Below are positions 1 through 7,531 of a stretch of DNA of 64,000 nucleotides, one piece after another. The stretch comes from Fimbriimonas sp. Lineage in GTDB: Bacteria; Armatimonadota; Fimbriimonadia; Fimbriimonadales; Fimbriimonadaceae. Both the position numbers and the translations under genes were made by a program. Below the pieces are notes generated by a model. That model saw only the letters and a program-made list of their open reading frames with translations. It was not told where the DNA came from and ran no database searches. Where the stretch lies: NCBI GenBank assembly GCA_031292555.1, contig JARLGV010000132.1:1-64000 (forward strand), given 5' to 3'. The number at the start of each line of letters is the position of its first letter. Positions within the stretch are counted from its first letter, which is position 1.

Positions 1-115
1 AGGCTGGGTTAACCTCGCTACTGGACCACAAACGCCGGCTCGCATCCTTGTGAACCGCCCTGTGCGGACCCGCATGCAGGGTGGTGTGGGGGGCGGGGCG
101 ACCCGCCTACCCGAT

Positions 116-176
116 CCCCGTGTTGGCACTCCGTGTGCCTACGCGGGGGTTGAGGCGGCCGGCGAACAAAGTCCAA
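116..176 (+). repeat. 61-bp direct repeat, copy 1 (hairpin-forming, REP-like)
   Basis: This unit recurs 111 bp downstream with only one difference that I see. Each copy can fold into a long imperfect hairpin: a CCCCGTGTTGGCAC arm, the loop TCCGT, and a GTGCCTACGCGGGG arm with one wobble and one mismatch. On the minus strand the foot contains GTAG, the tetranucleotide typical of REP elements. The loop TCCGT is the same as in the REP elements at 33-34.7 kb. Calling it REP-like is inference. No gene is supported in the first 500 bases. Confidence 0.75.
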
Positions 177-226
177 AGAGAGGACGAAGTCCGTTCCGAC
201 TATCCCGAAGGGATGACATATCCTAG

Positions 227-287
227 CCCCGTGTTGGCACTCCGTGTGCCTACGCGGGGGTTGAGGCGGCCGGCGAGCAAAGTCCAA
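227..287 (+). repeat. 61-bp direct repeat, copy 2
   Basis: Second copy of the unit at 116-176, in the same orientation, with the same hairpin and TCCGT loop. Two copies separated by a unique 50-bp spacer are too few to call a CRISPR or a satellite array. The small ORFs on both strands here are translations of the repeat and are not credible genes. Confidence 0.75.
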
Positions 288-501
288 GGCCGCTCCGGCG
301 GCCCCCTAAGAAAAGTTCCATCCCTCTCCTAAGTGAGAACCCGTGTCTGATCGGCCAACTCGACCATGCGGGCGAACAAAGGACTCAAACTAAGTCCCTC
401 CGAGGGACCGGTCCGCATGGTTGCGAACAGGCAGAGACTCCGATTGCGCATTCTGACCCTCTCCCCCTCGATCTCCGAGAAAGATGGTAAAATAGGATCG
501 T

Positions 502-577
502 TGCCGGATAGCTCAATTGGCAGAGCGCCTGACTCTGGATCAGGAGGTTCTAGGTTCAAGCCCTAGTCTGGCAGCCA
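502..577 (+). tRNA. tRNA-Gln (anticodon CTG)
   Basis: Full cloverleaf: the acceptor TGCCGGA pairs with TCTGGCA, followed by discriminator G and an encoded CCA. The anticodon stem CCTGA/TCAGG holds the loop CTCTGGA, giving anticodon CUG, which reads CAG (glutamine). The T-arm contains GGTTCAAGCCC. The unusual cluster begins about 120 bp downstream, so this tRNA may mark an island boundary, but I see no integrase and no duplicated 3' end. Confidence 0.95.
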
Positions 578-686
578 ATCCCCTTGTTGTTTGCTGAGTT
601 CGGCGCTTACGCCGTCTGTCATTGCCGTCTTTGTTGGAATGATCCTTCAGGTTGCAGTTCCTCACCATTGCGCCTTTGCCATACTC

Positions 687-692
687 TAGAAT
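687..692 (+). promoter_or_regulatory. Possible -10 element (TAGAAT) for the first cluster gene
   Basis: TAGAAT matches TATAAT at five of six positions and ends 8 nt before the ATG at 701, so transcription would begin almost at the start codon. No clear -35 box lies 16-18 nt upstream and no Shine-Dalgarno sequence is present. It is supported mainly because the same arrangement recurs at other genes in the window (see findings). Confidence 0.35.
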
Positions 693-700
693 GATCGCAG

Positions 701-1819
701 ATGTCAGACCAGGTTTGGACTTGTCCTAAGTGCGCGCAGGAATTTGTTGGCGGTGAAGCCAAGTTCTGTTGGGCCGATGGGACACCCCTTGAGACTAAGG
801 GCGCGGATGTCGCCCATGACGCAGGTAAGAACCAACCGCGGCATTGTCCGAACTGTCTGAAGTCTTACACGTCCGCTAGCTTCTGCATGGAGTGCGGAGA
901 GCCACTGGCCGAAGGCGCAGCCCCTCGTCAGAACCCGCGAGGTCCTCAACTGTGCCCTTTATGTTCACGAAGATACGATCGGCAGTTTCTGTTTTGCGAT
1001 ATCGATGGCGCGCTTTTGGTGGAATCTATCCTGCCAGATGAAAACAGGACTGACCCCAAGGGCGCTCTTGCTGTCGTCGGTGATCCTGGACCCACCGTAC
1101 TTTCGCCTCCCGCGACAAAGCCTGAAGTCGGTCTCCCTGACAAGCCGGAGATTCCAGATCATGGAAGCGGTAAGCGTCGTGTTGCTTCGTCTCCTCGATT
1201 GCTTGGCTATTGTGTAGGCGTTCTGATTCTGATCGTGTCATTCGGGCTCTGGACGCGCCACGGCAAGGGGCGTTCAAAGCTGGCAGATCCTCGATTAGTC
1301 GGCAATATTAGCCGGACGGCGCAAACGGCGTCTCCTGTAAATTCGCCCGCAGATGAGGCGAAGTCTGAAGTCCCAGATCACGGAATCGGATATGAACAAA
1401 CGATGGCCGGATCTACGATGAGAGTGTTCGAAGATGCCTTCAAGCTCTGGCTCTTCGGAAAGGATGGACCCCAGAAAGCGCAAGGGCTCCAATCGATGAT
1501 TCGCGCATCCAGTGAGTTGAACAATCACATCAAGGCGGTGCGAGCGGGCCATCCGGCCTACGCATTCCTTTGGCGGGGTCATTGGTACTTGGAGCAGGCG
1601 TTGGTGCATAACGCGCAGAAGCAACTTGAACCGGTGAAGTCTGAGATTCTGGACGCGCACAATTGCTTCGAGTGGGCCATTCAAGCCCACGACATCAGCG
1701 TCGACGCAGACTTGCCTCAGAGCATTCGCAATGCGAGCGGGACGTACAGATTCCTGATGGGGACGAACGCGGACAACATGTTTGAGCCCCTCCTCAAGGA
1801 GTTGACGAGACCAAGATGA
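701..1819 (+). CDS. Zinc-ribbon protein with one membrane segment
   Basis: 372 residues, function unknown. The N-terminal 105 residues hold three Cys-rich modules: CPKC at 8-11 with FCWADG, CPNC at 49-52 with CMEC, and CPLC at 85-88 with FCDIDG. These look like successive zinc ribbons. A single hydrophobic segment at about 167-185 follows a Pro-rich linker. The C-terminal 190 residues are soluble and partly helical, with no family I recognise. The ribbons lie before the membrane segment and there is no signal peptide, so they are probably cytoplasmic and the C-terminus external (inference). The stop overlaps the next gene's start (ATGA), implying coupled translation. It is the first gene of the unusual cluster. 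The start is the first ATG after a -10-like TAGAAT. Confidence 0.85.
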   Translation: MSDQVWTCPKCAQEFVGGEAKFCWADGTPLETKGADVAHDAGKNQPRHCPNCLKSYTSASFCMECGEPLAEGAAPRQNPRGPQLCPLCSRRYDRQFLFCDIDGALLVESILPDENRTDPKGALAVVGDPGPTVLSPPATKPEVGLPDKPEIPDHGSGKRRVASSPRLLGYCVGVLILIVSFGLWTRHGKGRSKLADPRLVGNISRTAQTASPVNSPADEAKSEVPDHGIGYEQTMAGSTMRVFEDAFKLWLFGKDGPQKAQGLQSMIRASSELNNHIKAVRAGHPAYAFLWRGHWYLEQALVHNAQKQLEPVKSEILDAHNCFEWAIQAHDISVDADLPQSIRNASGTYRFLMGTNADNMFEPLLKELTRPR

Positions 1820-3453
1820 TCGCCCTCCTGGTTTGTGCGTTGGCTGGACAGACCGGCTTTGATCCATCCAAGCTTGGAATCAGGAATCCAAACGCTGACC
1901 TGGCGAATTCTAATGAGGATCGGCGCAGAAGGTCTCACACAAAGGGAAGGTCTAGGACAAAGCCAGGGCAGTTCGTTCGCCGAGTGGCGCCCAAAGAGAC
2001 CAAACCATGGTCGCACTTTTCGGTTGTGGTCGGAATCCGGCCGGAAGCGACCCCTCATGGCATATCACTGCCTGCTGTGCGCTGGGAGTGGTTTGTCGAA
2101 AGCGGTGGCAAGGCGTGGTCGAAGGCGGGAGGCAGGGTCGATCTGGCAAAGGGCCCTGAGTGCGTTCTACCGAACATCACTAACCAGCCCGGGTACATCG
2201 TGTGGTCAACCGGGGATTCAGGCGCCTCGCGAGATTGGGAGGTTGCGCAGGATACCGAGTACACCGAGCTTCCAGAGACGCCTTGGTTGAGGCCGGGTCC
2301 AAGGGGTGTTCGCCTCTGGAATGCGCCAAAGACCGTCGTTCTCAAGAAGAACACGATCGACGTCGAACTCCTTCAAGTCCCGCCATCCTCCATCGTCCGA
2401 TACGGCAAGGAGATCCTCGGGTCGAGTCCGATCGCGACGGGCGGACTGCGGCTGAAGTTTCCGGTTGCCTACAACGACAAAGGGGCATACGTCATGATTG
2501 AGGACTCGCGAGACGGCGTCAAGCGGATCACTTCGGTCTCTTTGGCCGACTCTGCCGGCCCGGCAAATCCATATCGGCCGTTCAGTGCGACGATCAGTCC
2601 CGGCAACTGGATCCTTGATTCCGTTGACGAGATCGCATTTCCAGCCGACGAACTGCTTGGTAAGCCGGACCCGAAGAGCCTGACCCTTGCGTCGCTGACA
2701 TCCAGCGATGACATCGAGCAGCTATTGGGGCCTCCTGACTCCAGAGACGAAGACGGTAGCGCCAAGTACTTCGGGTGGTCGGATGGTAGTCATTGGTGGA
2801 AGTATCTGGATAAGGGCGTTGAGTTCAAGGTTAGAGAAGTAGATCTTGGCGATTCGAAGACTCGGAAGATCGTCGAGACTGCCGCTATCAGTACGGCAAC
2901 GGGAGGCGAAGTTGCCGGGTTACGAGTGGGCGACCAAGACTCTCAGATCGAGGCCAGGCTTGGCAGAAGGGATGCTCGCAGCCCATATGGGCATGAGGAC
3001 CCAGGGCTTCGCTCCTATTTCGGAGGAGGCTTAGCCTTCACGGTGGACCTGCATTCCCATCGGATCCAGCGGATTGAACTACGGCGACCTCTGTCGTTCA
3101 TTCGGAACGGTCTGGTTCCGACCAATCCCGTTGGAGGCGACTACGCTCGGATCGTCGATATCGACTACGGGACGGCCGAAATCGTGTTCTCCGTTCCGGG
3201 TGGGGCAAGTCTCCCCGGAAACACCTTCCTTGCCATTCGAAATCTAGACGTCGATGCTTTTGCCGAATCCGATACCGGCGCCAGGGTTTTGGCCAGGGTT
3301 TTTCGAAGTAAGAACGGCTTTGCAGAGGCCAACCTCTATCTGGGGACTAAGGGTCGTGCCAAGCCGATCGACGTGTCTACCGCGCGTATTTATTTGCGCC
3401 GCCTCCTAAGCGCCAAGACCGCTTTCTCGTATGGCATTCCCGTTGATTGGTGA
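1816..3453 (+). CDS. Probable exported protein with two BamE/SmpA-like repeats
   Basis: 545 residues, no assigned function. It begins with a short hydrophobic stretch ending ALAG, which could be a weak signal peptide; the ATG overlaps the upstream stop as ATGA. Two similar segments in the second half share the pattern 'L..D.IE..LG.pD.R ... Y ... G..F.V': one around SDDIEQLLGPPDSRD, the other around DSQIEARLGRRDARS. This spacing resembles the LGxPd motif of BamE/SmpA-type small beta folds, but the match is by eye only. The final 130 residues look like a beta-rich domain. It is co-transcribed with the zinc-ribbon membrane protein upstream and could be its extracytoplasmic partner. Confidence 0.75.
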   Translation: MIALLVCALAGQTGFDPSKLGIRNPNADLANSNEDRRRRSHTKGRSRTKPGQFVRRVAPKETKPWSHFSVVVGIRPEATPHGISLPAVRWEWFVESGGKAWSKAGGRVDLAKGPECVLPNITNQPGYIVWSTGDSGASRDWEVAQDTEYTELPETPWLRPGPRGVRLWNAPKTVVLKKNTIDVELLQVPPSSIVRYGKEILGSSPIATGGLRLKFPVAYNDKGAYVMIEDSRDGVKRITSVSLADSAGPANPYRPFSATISPGNWILDSVDEIAFPADELLGKPDPKSLTLASLTSSDDIEQLLGPPDSRDEDGSAKYFGWSDGSHWWKYLDKGVEFKVREVDLGDSKTRKIVETAAISTATGGEVAGLRVGDQDSQIEARLGRRDARSPYGHEDPGLRSYFGGGLAFTVDLHSHRIQRIELRRPLSFIRNGLVPTNPVGGDYARIVDIDYGTAEIVFSVPGGASLPGNTFLAIRNLDVDAFAESDTGARVLARVFRSKNGFAEANLYLGTKGRAKPIDVSTARIYLRRLLSAKTAFSYGIPVDW

Positions 3454-3554
3454 GATCGACGCCACCGTGGTCGCTCTCATATGGCAAGTTCAATCGCAAT
3501 ATCCTGCTTTTAACATGCTCCCTTGGTGGGGTCGTTGTAGAATCGAGTCAGTAG

Positions 3555-4709
3555 GTGAGCTTCGGGACGCCCTATCCATACATCGCGGTTCTTGCAGGCT
3601 TGGCGCTGTTTGCCGTTGTCGTCGTTTTCCTCTTCGGAGTGATCTCGGAAGAAGTACGCTCAAAAACACCTCGTCGATACGGTGCCAGAGAATCGCGTTA
3701 TCAGAAACCCGTTGCTGCCACCAGCCGAATCCAAGACATCCCTAGCGCCTCGGTAGTTGAGCCCGTAATGGACACAAACATGGAGCTTCAAAGAATCGAA
3801 CACAAGAGGGAGATCGCGTCGCTGACCGCGCAGATCCATGAACTGAAGGTTAAGAACGCTTCGATGAATGAAGCGTATCAGAACATACGGAAGGAACTAG
3901 CGGAGGTCAGGAGCGCGCGCTCGCTCGACGTCAAGAAAACGGATGCTCAGATCGACGTCCTCAGGAAGGAAATACAGGACGTTCAAGTCGCTCGAGACAC
4001 CGCCGTGCGGGATCGAGACGAACTGGAAAAGCTGCTCGCGGTGGCTCGAGAGGCAAGGAACGCAATGGAGGTCGATGCGGGGAAGGCGACCCTGGCAACG
4101 ACCGAGGAACTGAGCCGTCTGGCGGTGGAGAAGGAGGACATCCTGAGCCAACTGAGAGTGATGTCGGCGAGAATGGAGGCGAGCGGTCAAGCGGAGGCAA
4201 CGGCCAAAGCCGAGGCCGTACGTTTCAGGAAGGAATTCGAACGAGTATCTCGCGAACTGGAACTTAAGGCCGTATCGGATGAGGAGCAAGGCTTCTACGT
4301 CCGCAACGCTCTTGCCGAGAAGCAAGCCGAGATCGATGGATTGCAAAGAGCAAACGAGGAACAGGCAGGCTTGATCCTCAATCTCGATCGGCAACTATCC
4401 GAGATCAGACTGACATGTGAAGATATTGAGGTGACGAGCGCGCAGATTCATGGTCTTCCTGCATCCGGCGATGCTCGACAGACCACCGAACAAACCGACT
4501 TGGTTTCGTTGCGCAGGGCCCTGGGCGAAACCACGCTCCTTGCCCGGCGTAGGGAACAGGAGATAGAGGAATTGAGGACACAGTTAGCTGCGACGGTCGC
4601 CGAGAGGCCTTCGCTCCCGGACGGTAGCGCCAAGGAAGCTCAACAGATCTCCGACGATGCCGCGGAGACTCCTACCGCAGGGGCGCCAAAGCGGGCACGA
4701 CGACTTTGA
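3555..4709 (+). CDS. Membrane-anchored coiled-coil protein with C-terminal RARRL tail
   Basis: 384 residues from a GTG start. A single N-terminal membrane segment lies at about residues 9-30 with no obvious cleavage site, followed by a basic stretch. The body is a long coiled coil (about 75-265, then about 318-350), rich in heptads of Glu, Leu, Lys and Arg. After a low-complexity linker the protein ends in RARRL, the tail shared with four other coiled-coil proteins in this cluster. Topology suggests the rod projects into the cytoplasm from the membrane (inference). TAGAAT lies 11 nt upstream of the GTG as a possible -10. An ATG-initiated alternative would remove the membrane segment, so GTG is preferred. 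Confidence 0.8.
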   Translation: MSFGTPYPYIAVLAGLALFAVVVVFLFGVISEEVRSKTPRRYGARESRYQKPVAATSRIQDIPSASVVEPVMDTNMELQRIEHKREIASLTAQIHELKVKNASMNEAYQNIRKELAEVRSARSLDVKKTDAQIDVLRKEIQDVQVARDTAVRDRDELEKLLAVAREARNAMEVDAGKATLATTEELSRLAVEKEDILSQLRVMSARMEASGQAEATAKAEAVRFRKEFERVSRELELKAVSDEEQGFYVRNALAEKQAEIDGLQRANEEQAGLILNLDRQLSEIRLTCEDIEVTSAQIHGLPASGDARQTTEQTDLVSLRRALGETTLLARRREQEIEELRTQLAATVAERPSLPDGSAKEAQQISDDAAETPTAGAPKRARRL

Positions 4710-4759
4710 CCGCTATCCGACAGGTATGACAGCAAGAGGAATGTGAGGACCTGCACCAA

Positions 4760-5623
4760 ATGCTTCCCGTTGAAAATGATGTAAAGGAGCTCTTCGAACG
4801 TCTCCAGCAGGAGATAGCCCTAGTCAGCGCGCAGAAACTGCCCGTCAGTGACGGTGTCAAGCTTGAGTTCGGTAGAAAGCACTTGATCGAGCCGTTTGCG
4901 GAAAGCTTCGGCGGGGATCCATCGACCGACGAACGTCTCGAGTGGGCGCGCAAACTCAAATCCGCAACTCGCGAGTTTCGGGCGGCCCTCCTTTCGCCGT
5001 CACGTATTACCTTTTCGCCGAGTCATCCGGTAGCGTTGGTTGCTGCCGAACTCGAGACAAGCATCGACCGTTTCGTCGAGAGCTTTCAATGTTCCATTCG
5101 CGAGCGGGAGTATACGGAAGCGCAGAACATGATCCTAACGTTCCTAAAGCTCCCCGCCGACTCAAATATCGCACTAGCGGATCTGGTCCGGCACCTCATC
5201 GCGGCAGTGGGCAGGGCACAAGGGACCGAGACAGAATTGGCTCGACTTCGTGAGGTCGAGACCCGTCACAACGAAGCTGCCGACCTGCTCCGGAAGGTTG
5301 TCGTTACACCTCCCAATGTATCGCTCAACCTTGTGGAACTCATCGCGCCAATGATAGCCGAAGCCAAGAAGGTCAAGGGGCTCGACATGGAGATACGTGA
5401 ACTCAGAGACATCGTGACTCAGAAGGATCAGAAGCTCGAAAGAGCGGTGAAGCTCATTCAAGACCTTGAAGTTCGGTCAGGAGCCGGTCCCGCCAAAAAG
5501 ATCGAACCGCGTGAAGCCAGTCTACGCTCCGAGCCCTCAGCCAAGCCCGTAGCGCCACCAAAAGAAGAAGTAAAACCAGTGCCAGCCTCAAGCACCAAAC
5601 CGGCTCGCGCGAGGAGGCTATAG
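4760..5623 (+). CDS. Helical repeat/coiled-coil protein with C-terminal RARRL tail
   Basis: 287 residues, no signal peptide or membrane segment. The N-terminal 110 residues are predicted helical. Two tandem segments of about 45 residues follow, sharing the pattern '..P..v.L.LvdLv...IA...' and each leading into a heptad stretch (one around SNIALADLVRHLIAAV, the other around VSLNLVELIAPMIAEA). The same repeat appears in the two larger coiled-coil proteins downstream. A Pro/Lys-rich linker ends in ARARRL. It lies 50 bp after the previous RARRL protein in the same direction, so they probably share a transcript. Role unknown; the architecture suggests a scaffold or adaptor. Confidence 0.8.
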   Translation: MLPVENDVKELFERLQQEIALVSAQKLPVSDGVKLEFGRKHLIEPFAESFGGDPSTDERLEWARKLKSATREFRAALLSPSRITFSPSHPVALVAAELETSIDRFVESFQCSIREREYTEAQNMILTFLKLPADSNIALADLVRHLIAAVGRAQGTETELARLREVETRHNEAADLLRKVVVTPPNVSLNLVELIAPMIAEAKKVKGLDMEIRELRDIVTQKDQKLERAVKLIQDLEVRSGAGPAKKIEPREASLRSEPSAKPVAPPKEEVKPVPASSTKPARARRL

Positions 5624-5713
5624 ATTAATGAATGTGCATGGGTTGCTGGCTTCCTGGCAAGGGAACTGCAGGCTAGTCATAGCGGAGAAAAGTGTGCAGA
5701 ACGAGGTCCCAAA

Positions 5714-7106
5714 CCTTGCCTAGATTGCCGTGGTTAAGCGAATCGGACGCGGATCGTGACGACAAGGCCGCCGTTGCCGAATTGTCCAAGCAAATTGGGG
5801 ACTTGGCTACGAAGTGTTCGCAGATAAGGTCGGATATTGAAAAGTGGTCCCCTGATTTGCGTGGCAAAGTCAACGATTCGCTAGCCAGGACCCTCACGTT
5901 TTGCGTGGAGCCCTGGAGGAAATATACCAACGATAACAGAGATGCGAAGCAAGCGCCGCTGCAAGCCCAAATAGTCCACAAGCACCTAGCCGAGATTTAT
6001 CGAGATTCTCTGCAAATAGGGATCACATCACATGAGGTGACGTCGCTCCGACATATCTTGGCAAGGGTCGAACTGACGTTTAGGCTTTTCCTCGAAGACC
6101 GGGGAATCGGGCTTCTTCACAACATCCACAAATCGGGACTGGGACGACCCGAAACGCAGCGTGTGTCTCCTGCAGTTATCCAAGGCGAGGGAGCTGACGA
6201 GTTACGTCGCCGACTCAAAGAAGTTGAAGACGGGATCAATGCGGCAGGGATACCGTTTAAGAGGACGACTTCCGGGCAAGATCTGAAGGACGCAATCGAC
6301 GTGTTGAGGGACCTCGCCAAGAAGGGTTCCGGCGGCGAAGCCAAGACAACGGACGATCACGACCTACCCAAGCAGATCGAACTTCTGGATCGTCGCCATA
6401 AGCAGTTATCTTCCGTATTGGCTTCGATTGGAATCCTATTTGGCCCCGAGGACCCGATAGACGAACTCGCGCCCCAGATCGAGGCGTGGGTACGAACAAG
6501 GCAGCCAGTTGACGTACAAAAGGAGCGGGGGAGGGCAGCCGTCGAACTGGCTTGCCCGAGCGAAGACGCCCTGCGTCTTTCTGAGATGGAGAAAGCACTT
6601 GCCGAAGCGGGGATTCGCCTAAAGCGAAACGAACCTGTTCGGCTCTTGGCTGACGCGATTGAGGCAATCAAATCGCGCCAAGTGGATGCCAGCGGTGAAT
6701 CCAAGCTAGTACGAGAACTTCAAGACAAGGTGCGGAGCCTCGAAGAGGAGTTCAAGAGCAAGGAAGCGTTCGCGGAGAGGGCCTTTGTCGAAGCGAAGGA
6801 CGGCTATCAGAAAGAACTGGCGGCGCTCAAGAAGGCAAATGCCAGCCTGGAAGAAAGGATCGCCGCGACGTTGAAGACGACCGCTAAGCAACTGGACAAA
6901 GTTGATGAAGAAAAGCAGGAACTCGCCGGCAAGAGCGACGTTCTCAGAATCCGTAACGGATCGCTTGAAGCGGACGCTGCGGCAAAGACGGCAGAGGCGG
7001 ACGAACTCAAGCTCCTAAACAACGAACTGGCGGGCCAAAGCCGAGATCGCGGCGCGGCGATTGAGTTGCTCAAGCAGGAGCTTGCAGCAGTCAAGCTAAC
7101 CCTGAC
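5714..7106 (+). repeat. 1.39-kb intragenic duplication, copy 1
   Basis: Nucleotides 5714-7106 match 10018-11410 with no indels, since both intervals are 1393 bp long. Divergence is low, mostly single substitutions many of which are silent. Similarity fades gradually upstream of 5714 and stops sharply after 'aagctaaccctgac'. The copies lie in direct orientation 4304 bp apart and flank the Hsp70-like gene. Confidence 0.9.
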
Positions 7107-7458
7107 GCAGGCTACGGAGCGAATGGGCGCTTCAGCAAAGCAGGTGGTGACGCTCACTGCGACGGTCGAGAGGAAGGAAAAGGAGGAAGTGGCCTTGCGC
7201 CGCCGGCTGGATGCACTTCAAGACGCCTTTGCCGACAGTCAGATGACAAACAAGGGAAGAATTGAAGCCCTGCAGAACCAATGCCACGACTTGGCGGTCG
7301 AACGTACACAGCTCTCGGAGAAGGTCGCTGGGCTAGAGGCTCAATTGGAGGAACTGACGACCGAACTGCAGGCAAACGATGATGCATCGCCGTCAGGCGC
7401 ATCCGGCTCCGAGTCCGACAGGGCAGGAACTCCGACAAAGCGGGCCAGGAAACTGTGA
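5716..7458 (+). CDS. Long coiled-coil protein, paralogue A, C-terminal RARKL tail
   Basis: About 580 residues. The TTG start at 5716 is preferred because its homologue at 10020 can only start at the same TTG, and both have GAGGT 8-9 nt upstream; a GTG at 5692 with GGAG upstream is the alternative (588 residues). Layout: an N-terminal helical domain of about 150 residues; three degenerate repeats of about 32 residues with the core 'aGI.hkr....L.daIe'; a continuous coiled coil from about 325 to 540; an acidic/Ser linker; and the tail KRARKL. The first 464 residues are nearly identical to the protein at 10020-12380. It lacks that protein's GrpE-like C-terminal part. It could act as a rod or as a competitor for the same partners. 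Confidence 0.85.
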   Translation: MPRLPWLSESDADRDDKAAVAELSKQIGDLATKCSQIRSDIEKWSPDLRGKVNDSLARTLTFCVEPWRKYTNDNRDAKQAPLQAQIVHKHLAEIYRDSLQIGITSHEVTSLRHILARVELTFRLFLEDRGIGLLHNIHKSGLGRPETQRVSPAVIQGEGADELRRRLKEVEDGINAAGIPFKRTTSGQDLKDAIDVLRDLAKKGSGGEAKTTDDHDLPKQIELLDRRHKQLSSVLASIGILFGPEDPIDELAPQIEAWVRTRQPVDVQKERGRAAVELACPSEDALRLSEMEKALAEAGIRLKRNEPVRLLADAIEAIKSRQVDASGESKLVRELQDKVRSLEEEFKSKEAFAERAFVEAKDGYQKELAALKKANASLEERIAATLKTTAKQLDKVDEEKQELAGKSDVLRIRNGSLEADAAAKTAEADELKLLNNELAGQSRDRGAAIELLKQELAAVKLTLTQATERMGASAKQVVTLTATVERKEKEEVALRRRLDALQDAFADSQMTNKGRIEALQNQCHDLAVERTQLSEKVAGLEAQLEELTTELQANDDASPSGASGSESDRAGTPTKRARKL

Positions 7459-7531
7459 ACGGCCGTTAACAAAGCGTGCATCCCCTTATTGAATAGTAGC
7501 GGTACCATACAAAAACAGGGAATAACTGAAA

